From: Desulfitobacterium_A nosdiversum
Lineage (GTDB): Bacteria > Bacillota > Desulfitobacteriia > Desulfitobacteriales > Desulfitobacteriaceae
Direction of reading: 5' to 3'
Length of the DNA stretch: 64,000 bases
Assembly (NCBI RefSeq): GCF_049860565.1
Contig: NZ_CP172056.1
Span: 744,001 to 808,000, forward strand
Of this stretch, positions 9,211 through 15,932 are shown one piece after another. The notes under the pieces were generated by a model that worked only from the letters and a program-made list of their open reading frames with translations, did not search any database and had not been told where the DNA came from. Within the stretch, counting starts at the first letter, position 1. Each line of letters begins with the position of its first letter. Position numbers and translations under genes: made by a program.

Positions 9211-10899
9211 CTAATCCTGCTTGACAATGACCATATCCGCGCCAAAGATATCTTCAGCTTTTTTAACAATAGAGTTATCCGTCTCTTGAGTCATCCCCGG
9301 TTTAAGCTTTTCCCATTCGTTCTCCATTATATTCCGTAATGTTAAACGAGCTTTAAACATTTCACTTAGCACCTTTTCAATGGTTTCCCGATTTTCAGAT
9401 TGATCTACTTTATCCCGATGAAAAGAAAAACCTTCTTTAAAAATAATATAAAGATCTTGATCCTTTAAATCCTGGGGCTTACCTTCCATTAGAAAAGCAT
9501 GCGTTGACTTCTTATATTTACGAACCTGATCTAAAACTTCCGGCCATTTATCCTGAATTAAATTGAGAGTGACCCCTTCTCCCCCTCTATTTGCTGATGG
9601 AGTTTTAAGAGGCTCCGCTTTTATACTGCCTGTATTTTTTTCAGGAGAATTATGATTTACTTCCGGCCGTTCTTTAGACGCAGAATTTTTTACTCCCCCG
9701 TCTTGCGGTTTATGATTAACGTTTTGAGACTGAATAGGCTGTCTTAAGGTAAGTTGATGAACTTCTTGCTCAAGCCGGATTAACCGTTGTTCTAACTCTC
9801 CAGAACCTGAAGGAATTGCCCCTTGAGTATCATAGATCATTTGGACAAGCAGCATTTCAGCCGCCAGGCGGGCATTAGTCGCATATTTAAGCTGACTTTC
9901 TCCTTGCAAGAGAATATTTATCCATTGCAGGAGTAATTTCAAGCCGGCCTTATCACTTTGAGCAACAAGTTTTTCTTTGACCTGTGGAGCAACATAGGGA
10001 ACTTGATGTGTTGAAGCATAAAGCAACGCTTGTCTTAAATACTCTAAAAGTTCTTTCAGTATTTGTCTTGGATCACGTCCCTGATTAATTCCCTCAGCTA
10101 ATAATTCCAATGACAGCGCATAGTCGTGTTTTAGAAGCAAATCCAAAAGCCTGGCACTATACTCTTCTCCCACCATTCCAAGAACTTGATAAACCTCTTC
10201 AGCTCCAATATTCCCATCCAGCAGCAAGCACTGATCAAGAATACTTAGAGCATCCCGCAAGCCGCCTTCGGATTTTTGGGCAATAATCATTAATGCTTCA
10301 GGAGATACTGTCCGTTCAATTGCTTGACAAACCTCCTGCAGACGCGACTCTATTTGTTCTAAGGATATTCGGTGAAATTCAAAACGTTGAACACGAGATA
10401 AGATTGTTAAAGGTATTTTTTGAACTTCTGTTGTCGCTAAAATGAAAACAACCTTTTCAGGCGGTTCTTCCAACGTTTTAAGAAGTGCATTAAAAGCCTC
10501 CGTTGTCAACATATGGACTTCGTCAATAATATAGACCTTAAACTTTTCTTGCCCTGCGCTGAGGCGCACCTTTTCGCGAAGATCGCGGATTTCATCAATT
10601 CCACGATTGGAGGCCGCATCAATTTCAAAGACCTCCATGGCATTCCCCTGATCAATGCTTAAACAAGAAGAACATTGATTACAGGGTTCAACTCCATCTC
10701 TATTTTCGCAATTTAAGGCTTTCGCTAGAATTTTAGCAGTTGTTGTTTTTCCTGTTCCCCGAGGCCCGCTAAACAAATAAGCATGTGCAATTTTTTCATG
10801 TTTTACAGCATTGGTCAGGGTTTTCGTTATATGTTCCTGACCCACCATTTCCCTAAAGTTTTTCGGACGCCATTCACGGTAAAGCGCTAAATAGGCCAT
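9211..10899 (-). CDS. dnaX: DNA polymerase III subunit gamma/tau
   Basis: Clamp-loader ATPase of the replicative polymerase. The 562 residues have the AAA+ core with Walker A GPRGTGKTTTAKILAKALNC, a zinc module (CNQCSSC), Walker B/DEVH box (VYIIDEVHML) and sensor region (LATTEVQKIPLTILSRVQRF). A low-complexity linker and a C-terminal tau-like domain follow. The ATG has AAGGTGGG upstream. It lies just downstream of the SRP RNA gene on the same strand, the arrangement found in Bacillus (scr-dnaX). Confidence 0.96.
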   Translation of the reverse strand: MAYLALYREWRPKNFREMVGQEHITKTLTNAVKHEKIAHAYLFSGPRGTGKTTTAKILAKALNCENRDGVEPCNQCSSCLSIDQGNAMEVFEIDAASNRGIDEIRDLREKVRLSAGQEKFKVYIIDEVHMLTTEAFNALLKTLEEPPEKVVFILATTEVQKIPLTILSRVQRFEFHRISLEQIESRLQEVCQAIERTVSPEALMIIAQKSEGGLRDALSILDQCLLLDGNIGAEEVYQVLGMVGEEYSARLLDLLLKHDYALSLELLAEGINQGRDPRQILKELLEYLRQALLYASTHQVPYVAPQVKEKLVAQSDKAGLKLLLQWINILLQGESQLKYATNARLAAEMLLVQMIYDTQGAIPSGSGELEQRLIRLEQEVHQLTLRQPIQSQNVNHKPQDGGVKNSASKERPEVNHNSPEKNTGSIKAEPLKTPSANRGGEGVTLNLIQDKWPEVLDQVRKYKKSTHAFLMEGKPQDLKDQDLYIIFKEGFSFHRDKVDQSENRETIEKVLSEMFKARLTLRNIMENEWEKLKPGMTQETDNSIVKKAEDIFGADMVIVKQD

Positions 10900-10969
10900 T
10901 GTCCCACCTTCAAAAATTTAAAATCTGCACTCACTATTTTACCAGTATATTTTTTTATCTGTATATACT

Positions 10970-10998
10970 AAAAAAGATGGTTCTAAGACCACCTTAAA
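10970..10998 (-). terminator. Terminator of the SRP RNA gene
   Basis: Minus-strand hairpin AAGGTGGTctt...aga-ACCATCTT followed by T6, placed immediately after the SRP RNA 3' end and before dnaX. Confidence 0.75.
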
Positions 10999-11005
10999 AT
11001 TTAAA

Positions 11006-11272
11006 GGCCGTGCACCTTTGTCCGAACAAACACTTCCAGACGAATCCAAGCTTTTTTGCTCAGTCCAGGCGACCTTACGGCACACAAAACGTGCTTCTTA
11101 GTGCTGCTTCCGTCAGGATCTGACACGGTTCGAAGGGTTTTGTTGCGTAAGACCCAAACTTCATCGCAAATAGACCTAGCCGCTCTACAAATGCTGCCCT
11201 CGCGCAGGAATTACACCCCGCTGCAGCGGATTGCGGGTTACAAGGTTCCGCCACCACCCCGTCTAGCACGAC
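11006..11272 (-). ncRNA. ffs: Signal recognition particle RNA (large bacterial type)
   Basis: RNA scaffold of the signal recognition particle. The minus strand carries the domain IV signature GTCAGATCCTGACGGAAGCA (close to the usual GGUCAGGUCCGGAAGGAAGCAGCA). The gene ends are complementary (CGTGC near the 5' end, GCACGGCC at the 3' end), and GGGGTGGTGGCGGAACC near the 5' end fits the Alu domain. The roughly 267-nt length fits the long Firmicute form. Ends are approximate to a few bases. Reading frames across this interval are spurious. Confidence 0.93.
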
Positions 11273-11345
11273 CAAAATTATTATAACAAAACAAAAAGCC
11301 AAAGTCGAATACAATAGCAATCAAACTTGGCCCCAATTCACTTTA

Positions 11346-11438
11346 TGGCGGAGAGAGAGGGATTCGAACCCTCGACACAGGTGACCCCATGTACTCGCTT
11401 TCCAGGCGAGCGCCTTCGACCAACTCAGCCATCTCTCC
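11346..11438 (-). tRNA. tRNA-Ser (GGA)
   Basis: 93-nt class II tRNA with a long variable arm and encoded CCA. The anticodon loop CTGGAAA in the stem CTCGC/GCGAG gives GGA, reading UCC and UCU. One of three serine tRNAs within 2.7 kb of serS. Confidence 0.96.
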
Positions 11439-11553
11439 GTGTTCGCCATTGAAAAAATTTTTATGAAATTTCAAGTGACGTTTGCTATTATAATCTATCC
11501 ATCTAAGCCTGTCAACTCAATTTCGTCAAAGATATTCATCTTCCCGAAATTGT

Positions 11554-11724
11554 TTACCAAAAGCTCAATTGACGATAATATGTAATTCTTTGATACTCAT
11601 TTAACAATTGATCCAGCTGTTGACTAACTGCAACAACTTCATCATCAACAAGATTATGAGTTAAACCCAATTTATTCAGTTTTTTTCGCAACGCCTCAAT
11701 TCTTTTCAATAATTTTTTTTCCAT
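11554..11724 (-). CDS. Spo0E-like sporulation regulatory protein (small ORF)
   Basis: A 56-residue ORF with a strong ribosome-binding site (GGAGGGG, six bases before the ATG). The product is helical and starts MEKKLLKRIEALRKKLNKLG. It contains SQQLDQLLNEYQR, matching the Spo0E-family SQELD motif. Family members are aspartyl-phosphate phosphatases that dephosphorylate Spo0A-P and delay sporulation. On the minus strand upstream, TTGTAA-17 bases-TAAAAT could be its promoter. It lies between two tRNA-Ser genes. The call rests on the motif and size. Confidence 0.82.
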   Translation of the reverse strand: MEKKLLKRIEALRKKLNKLGLTHNLVDDEVVAVSQQLDQLLNEYQRITYYRQLSFW

Positions 11725-11956
11725 TGTAATTCCCCTCCAAACTATTCTATATGTTAATTTTAATGATATATAAGGAAAATTACAACGAAATTTAATCCAG
11801 AATTAGGGAATCATCTGTCGGATTATAGAAATTATTTATAAAAAGATAGACTTACTTTGTCATTGGGGCAGCTCAATAATCGACTTTATACTCGATTAAG
11901 AATACTATAACTTTAATATTCTCCATAAAGAGGCATCTATAAAACCCTTATATTTA

Positions 11957-11987
11957 AAAAGACCTCAGCAATGCTGAAGCCTTTATT
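11957..11987 (-). terminator. Second hairpin downstream of the tRNA-tadA unit
   Basis: Hairpin with arms AAAGGCTTCAGCA and TGCTGAGGTCTTT followed by TTT on the minus strand, about 75 bases past tRNA-Ser(CGA). Probably a back-up terminator. The remaining interval 11760-11950 is AT-rich with no recognised gene. Confidence 0.6.
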
Positions 11988-12018
11988 TCTATGTAAAAAG
12001 ATCACAACTTTATGAAAA

Positions 12019-12050
12019 TAAAAAGGTTTTGCGTAGCCGCAAGACCTTTG
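12019..12050 (-). terminator. Terminator of the tRNA/tadA transcription unit
   Basis: Minus-strand hairpin AAAGGTCTTGCGG...CCGCAAAACCTTTTT-like, with GCGGCTACGC at its tip and a run of T, just after tRNA-Ser(CGA). Confidence 0.8.
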
Positions 12051-12062
12051 ATTCCTATGTAG

Positions 12063-12153
12063 TGGCGGAGGAGGTGGGATTCGAACCCACGTGACGCTTA
12101 CACGCCAACCCGATTTCGAGTCGGGCTCGTTATGACCACTTCGATACTCCTCC
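12063..12153 (-). tRNA. tRNA-Ser (CGA)
   Basis: 91-nt class II tRNA with encoded CCA. The anticodon loop CTCGAAA between CCCGA and TCGGG gives CGA, reading UCG. It follows tadA on the same strand. Confidence 0.96.
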
Positions 12154-12194
12154 ATATAAAATAGTATTAGGATAAAAAATAATCATTTTAAAAA

Positions 12195-12644
12195 TTAACG
12201 TCGCCGTTTACTGAAAAAATCTTTTAAAATGGCAGAACATTCTTCCTCCATAACCCCAACAATAACCTCAATTCGATGATTCCATCGATTGATATCTAAA
12301 ACATTCATTACGGAACCTGCAGCTCCACCTTTTAGATCTGTTGCTCCATAAACAAGTGTCTTCAGTCGAGCTTGTACTAAAGCACCTGCACACATTGGGC
12401 ATGGTTCTAATGTTACATAAAGTGCGGCATCAGACAAACGCCAAGCTCCTAATTTCTCAGTTGCCCGTTGAATAGCCAGAATTTCTGCATGAGCTGTCGG
12501 ATCTTGCCTTTGCTCTTTCTCGTTATGAGCTAGAGCAAGAATTTGATTATTATAAACAACAACTGCGCCAATAGGAACTTCTCCTGAATCATAGGCAAGC
12601 TTAGCCTGTTCCAAGGCTAAGCGCATCCAATCTTGATGACCCAT
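12195..12644 (-). CDS. tadA: tRNA adenosine(34) deaminase TadA
   Basis: Converts A34 to inosine in the wobble position of tRNA-Arg(ACG). The 149-residue cytidine-deaminase fold has the catalytic HAE (H52, E54) in TAHAEILAI and zinc ligands in PCPMCAGA (C82, C85). The ATG has GAGG upstream. It sits inside a tRNA cluster, downstream of the gene for its own substrate tRNA-Arg(ACG). The standard family length supports this start. Confidence 0.95.
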   Translation of the reverse strand: MGHQDWMRLALEQAKLAYDSGEVPIGAVVVYNNQILALAHNEKEQRQDPTAHAEILAIQRATEKLGAWRLSDAALYVTLEPCPMCAGALVQARLKTLVYGATDLKGGAAGSVMNVLDINRWNHRIEVIVGVMEEECSAILKDFFSKRRR

Positions 12645-12658
12645 AATACCTCGACTAA

Positions 12659-12737
12659 TGGTGGCCCCGGGAGGACTCGAACCCCCGCAAGACAGGGTTT
12701 AGGAAACCCCCGCTCTATCCACCTGAGCTACGAGGCC
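12659..12737 (-). tRNA. tRNA-Arg (CCT)
   Basis: Cloverleaf with encoded CCA. The acceptor stem is GGCCTCG/CGGGGCC and the anticodon loop TTCCTAA lies in GGGGT/ACCCT, giving CCT, which reads AGG. It has a seven-base variable region, so it is slightly longer than usual. Confidence 0.94.
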
Positions 12738-12765
12738 AGATGCTTTTGTTTTTATCATTAATTAA

Positions 12766-12842
12766 TGGTGCGCTCGGAGGGATTCGAACCCCCGACCTTC
12801 TGATTCGTAGTCAGACGCTCTATCCAGCTGAGCCACGAGCGC
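12766..12842 (-). tRNA. tRNA-Arg (ACG)
   Basis: 77-nt tRNA with encoded CCA. The anticodon loop CTACGAA in TCTGA/TCAGA gives ACG, the A34 target of TadA, which is encoded just downstream. Confidence 0.96.
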
Positions 12843-12854
12843 ATTAATGAAATA

Positions 12855-12943
12855 TGGCGGAGGGGGTGGGATTCGAACCCACGGCCCCTTGCGGAGTCAC
12901 CGGTTTTCAAGACCGGCTCCTTAAACCACTCGGACACCCCTCC
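12855..12943 (-). tRNA. tRNA-Ser (TGA)
   Basis: Class II tRNA of 89 nt with CCA and a long variable arm. The anticodon loop CTTGAAA in CCGGT/ACCGG gives TGA, reading UCA. First gene of the tRNA-tadA unit. Confidence 0.96.
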
Positions 12944-12960
12944 GAACTGATACGGTTGAC

Positions 12961-12989
12961 AGTATATCATAAAAAATTAAAACTGTAAA
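12961..12989 (-). promoter_or_regulatory. Promoter of the tRNA-Ser/Arg/tadA unit
   Basis: On the minus strand TTTACA, a 17-base spacer, then TATACT, ending about 18 bases before tRNA-Ser(TGA). Good sigma-A type match. Confidence 0.7.
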
Positions 12990-13015
12990 CGAAAAATATC
13001 ATACAATTAATGGCT

Positions 13016-13052
13016 TGCAGTAAAATATAATTAAAAATTATATTTTACTGCA
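13016..13052 (-). terminator. Hairpin downstream of serS
   Basis: Perfect AT-rich inverted repeat of about 17 bp (TGCAGTAAAATATAATT and its complement) around a three-base loop, between serS and the tRNA promoter. It lacks a clean T tract, so it may be a weak terminator or 3'-end stabiliser. Confidence 0.55.
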
Positions 13053-13065
13053 TTAAAAAGCAATT

Positions 13066-14331
13066 TTAACCAATAAACTCCACACCCATATAAGGCTGTA
13101 AAGCCTTAGGTACGCGAATTCGTCCATCTTTTTCCTGATAGTTTTCTATAATTGCTGAAACAGTTCTGCCGATGGCTAAACCGCTTCCATTTAAAGTATG
13201 GAGATACTCCGGTTTCTCTTTCGGTCCACGGCGGAAACGAATATTTGCACGCCGAGCCTGGAAGTCTTCAAAGTTGCTGCAAGAGGAAATTTCACGATAG
13301 GTATTAAAACTTGGAAGCCAAACTTCGAGATCATAAGTTTTTGCAGAACTAAATCCTAAGTCTCCAGTCGATAAAGCCATCACTCGATACGGTAGCTCTA
13401 ATTCCTGAAGTATAGCTTCTGCATCACGTGTTAACTTTTCTAATTCTTCATAGGAATTTTCTGGAAGAGAAAATTTTACGAGTTCTACTTTATTAAATTG
13501 ATGCTGGCGAATCAAACCGCGAGTATCCCGTCCAGCTGAGCCAGCCTCTGAACGAAAACATGCACTATACGCACAATAATAAATCGGCAACTTTTCACCA
13601 TCAAGAATTTCATCACGATATAAGTTTGTTACAGGTACTTCTGCCGTAGGAATTAAAAAATATTCCGTTCCGGCAATTTTAAAAGCATCTTCTTCAAACT
13701 TAGGCAGCTGCCCTGTGCCAAACATAGAGGTACGATGAACCATATAGGGTGGAAGTATCTCTGTATACCCTTTTGCCGTATGACGATCAAGCATGAAACT
13801 GATTAAAGCTCTCTCTAGCTTTGCACCCAATCCTTTATAGAACGTAAAGCGTGCTCCGGTAACCTTCGCTGCGCGGGCAAAATCTAAAATATCGAGATTT
13901 TCCCCAATTTCATAGTGAGGTAAGGGTTTAAAATCAAAAACACGGGGATTTCCCCAGGAACGCACTTGTACATTGGCTTCTTCATCTTTACCCACGGGAA
14001 CAGATTCATGCGGTATGTTCGGAATTTCATACATAACTGCCTGCATCTTTTGCTCGATGTCTGCAAGCTGTTCTTCATACCCTTTTATTTTTTGCCCAAC
14101 TTCACGCATTTCAAGAATTAATGCTTCTGCATCTTCCCCATTCTTTTTACGCCGACCCACTTCTTCAGAGACAGTATTACGCTGAGCTTTAAGGATTTCT
14201 ACTTCATAGAGCAATTTCCGGCGATTTTCCTCATGATTAAGAAATTCTTCCAAGTTTAAGGATGAATATCTTTTTTTCAAAGCCTCTTTCACAATTTCCG
14301 GATTATTTCGCACGAACTTAAGATCTAGCAA
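13066..14331 (-). CDS. serS: Serine--tRNA ligase
   Basis: Charges tRNA-Ser (and tRNA-Sec) with serine. The 421 residues comprise an N-terminal coiled-coil arm (about 30-110, binding the long variable arm) and a class II catalytic core. The core includes YCAYSACFRSEAGSAGRDTRG (motif 2 region) and GSGLAIGRTVSAIIENYQ (motif 3). TTG start with GGGAGGG six bases upstream. No T-box leader: only 23 bases separate it from pdxT. It is encoded near three tRNA-Ser genes, and a tRNA-Sec substrate gene occurs at 44.0 kb. Confidence 0.97.
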   Translation of the reverse strand: MLDLKFVRNNPEIVKEALKKRYSSLNLEEFLNHEENRRKLLYEVEILKAQRNTVSEEVGRRKKNGEDAEALILEMREVGQKIKGYEEQLADIEQKMQAVMYEIPNIPHESVPVGKDEEANVQVRSWGNPRVFDFKPLPHYEIGENLDILDFARAAKVTGARFTFYKGLGAKLERALISFMLDRHTAKGYTEILPPYMVHRTSMFGTGQLPKFEEDAFKIAGTEYFLIPTAEVPVTNLYRDEILDGEKLPIYYCAYSACFRSEAGSAGRDTRGLIRQHQFNKVELVKFSLPENSYEELEKLTRDAEAILQELELPYRVMALSTGDLGFSSAKTYDLEVWLPSFNTYREISSCSNFEDFQARRANIRFRRGPKEKPEYLHTLNGSGLAIGRTVSAIIENYQEKDGRIRVPKALQPYMGVEFIG

Positions 14332-14354
14332 TTAAAACCCTCCCTATCCAGCCT

Positions 14355-14942
14355 TTACTTGGCTAGTTGTTCATCAACAATTGAGAGAAAATATTGATGA
14401 ACTCTCCGGTCCTTAGTTAACTCGGGGTGAAAAGCGCTTGCTATCATATTTCCTTGCCGAGCAAATACAATTTTTTTCTCATATTCAGCTAATATTCCAA
14501 CATTAGGAGCAACATTTTTAATATAGGGTGCTCTAATAAAAACCGCTCTGACAGGACCCTGGCCCAGTGCGGGTATTTCTAAATCAGTTTCAAAGCTTGC
14601 AATTTGACGTCCAAAAGCGTTTCGCTGGACTGTAACATCCATTAAACCGAGACGATATTGGTCACTGCCTTCGATATTCTTGCTTAAAACAATCATCCCA
14701 GCGCAGGTACCAAATATAGGCAAGTTATTTTTCGCCAATCTTTTGATCTTTTCTCCCAGATCATCAACCTGCAGGAGTTTACCCATCGTAGTACTTTCTC
14801 CGCCTGGGATAATAAGCCCATTAATTCCATCCAGATCACCGGGCTTGCGTACTTCTGCGACTTCACAGCCCAAACTCTCTAATGCCTGACTATGCTCACG
14901 AAAAGCACCTTGCAAAGCTAAGATGCCAATTTTTCTTGTCAT
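14355..14942 (-). CDS. pdxT: Pyridoxal 5'-phosphate synthase glutaminase subunit PdxT
   Basis: Glutamine amidotransferase that releases ammonia for PdxS. 195 residues, class I triad context: GGESTTMGKL and catalytic Cys in IFGTCAGMIVLS, then His-Glu in SAFHPELTKD near the C-terminus. The ATG at 14942 lies four bases past the pdxS stop with GGGGCTGG upstream; a longer in-frame start inside pdxS is unlikely. Forms a two-gene operon with pdxS. Confidence 0.96.
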   Translation of the reverse strand: MTRKIGILALQGAFREHSQALESLGCEVAEVRKPGDLDGINGLIIPGGESTTMGKLLQVDDLGEKIKRLAKNNLPIFGTCAGMIVLSKNIEGSDQYRLGLMDVTVQRNAFGRQIASFETDLEIPALGQGPVRAVFIRAPYIKNVAPNVGILAEYEKKIVFARQGNMIASAFHPELTKDRRVHQYFLSIVDEQLAK

Positions 14943-14946
14943 TGAC

Positions 14947-15831
14947 TTACCAGCCCCGATCCTGCATACGCTCACTGTCTTTTAACGTTGATATTTCAAT
15001 GCCAGACATTGCCTCTCCGAGGTCTTTTGAGATTTCTGCCAACATCTTGGGATCATTATAATTGGTTGTAGCTAAGACGATAGCCCGAGCTCGTTTTACA
15101 GGATCACCTGATTTAAAAATACCTGAGCCTACGAAAATACCATCAACACCCAGCTGCATCATCAATGCGGCATCAGCAGGTGTTGCAATTCCACCGGCAG
15201 CAAAATTAACGACTGGAAGTTTTCCATTCTCAGCAACATAAAGAACAAGATCATAGGGAGCGCCCATATTTTTAGCCGCTGTCATTAATTCTTCTTTAGG
15301 CATCGTTGTTAAGGTCCGAATTTCACTCATGACTGTACGCATATGACGAACTGCTTCAACAACATTACCGGTTCCGGGTTCTCCTTTTGTCCGGATCATA
15401 GCGGCTCCTTCACCAATACGACGAAGTGCTTCTCCTAAATTTCTGGCTCCGCAAACAAAAGGAACTTTAAAATCATGTTTATTGATATGATACATATCAT
15501 CTGCCGGTGTTAATACTTCACTCTCATCGATGTAATCAGCACCTAGAGACTCTAGAATTTGAGCTTCAACAAAATGACCAATCCGAGCCTTAGCCATGAC
15601 TGGAATGGTAACGGTATCCATAATTCGTTGAACAATAGTCGGATCAGCCATTCTGGCAACTCCGCCTGCGGCACGGATATCTGAAGGGACTCTTTCAAGA
15701 GCCATAACTGCACAAGCTCCTGCTTCTTCCGCTATTTTTGCTTGTTCAGGTGTTGTTACATCCATAATAACTCCACCTTTAAGCATTTCTGCTAAACCTG
15801 TTTTAACCTTCCATGAAGCGACCTCTGTCAT
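14947..15831 (-). CDS. pdxS: Pyridoxal 5'-phosphate synthase lyase subunit PdxS
   Basis: Builds PLP from ribose 5-phosphate, glyceraldehyde 3-phosphate and glutamine-derived ammonia (DXP-independent pathway). The 294-residue TIM barrel starts LKVKTGLAEMLKGG-like and has ALERVPSDIRAAGGVARMADP, HFVEAQILESLGADYIDESE and NFAAGGIATPADAALMMQLG. The ATG is preceded by GAGGAGG. The promoter is at 15874-15902. Confidence 0.97.
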   Translation of the reverse strand: MTEVASWKVKTGLAEMLKGGVIMDVTTPEQAKIAEEAGACAVMALERVPSDIRAAGGVARMADPTIVQRIMDTVTIPVMAKARIGHFVEAQILESLGADYIDESEVLTPADDMYHINKHDFKVPFVCGARNLGEALRRIGEGAAMIRTKGEPGTGNVVEAVRHMRTVMSEIRTLTTMPKEELMTAAKNMGAPYDLVLYVAENGKLPVVNFAAGGIATPADAALMMQLGVDGIFVGSGIFKSGDPVKRARAIVLATTNYNDPKMLAEISKDLGEAMSGIEISTLKDSERMQDRGW

Positions 15832-15873
15832 AAAAATCCTCCTCTAACCTAATACAGTCATTATTTGTTTGAA

Positions 15874-15902
15874 ATACTAGCATCTGTATCGAAATTTGTC
15901 AA
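15874..15902 (-). promoter_or_regulatory. Promoter of pdxS-pdxT
   Basis: Minus-strand TTGACA, 17-base spacer, TAGTAT, about 45 bases before the pdxS start. Strong sigma-A match. Confidence 0.75.
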
Positions 15903-15932
15903 TTTTACTCATAGGAATAATAATAAAACAAT

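Noticed and set aside
11056..11320. Open frames of 76-81 residues on both strands
   Set aside because: They coincide with the SRP RNA gene, whose conserved domain IV and complementary ends explain the sequence.
14332..14354. T-box leader before serS
   Set aside because: Only 23 bases separate serS from pdxT, too short for a T-box, and no specifier or antiterminator sequence was seen.
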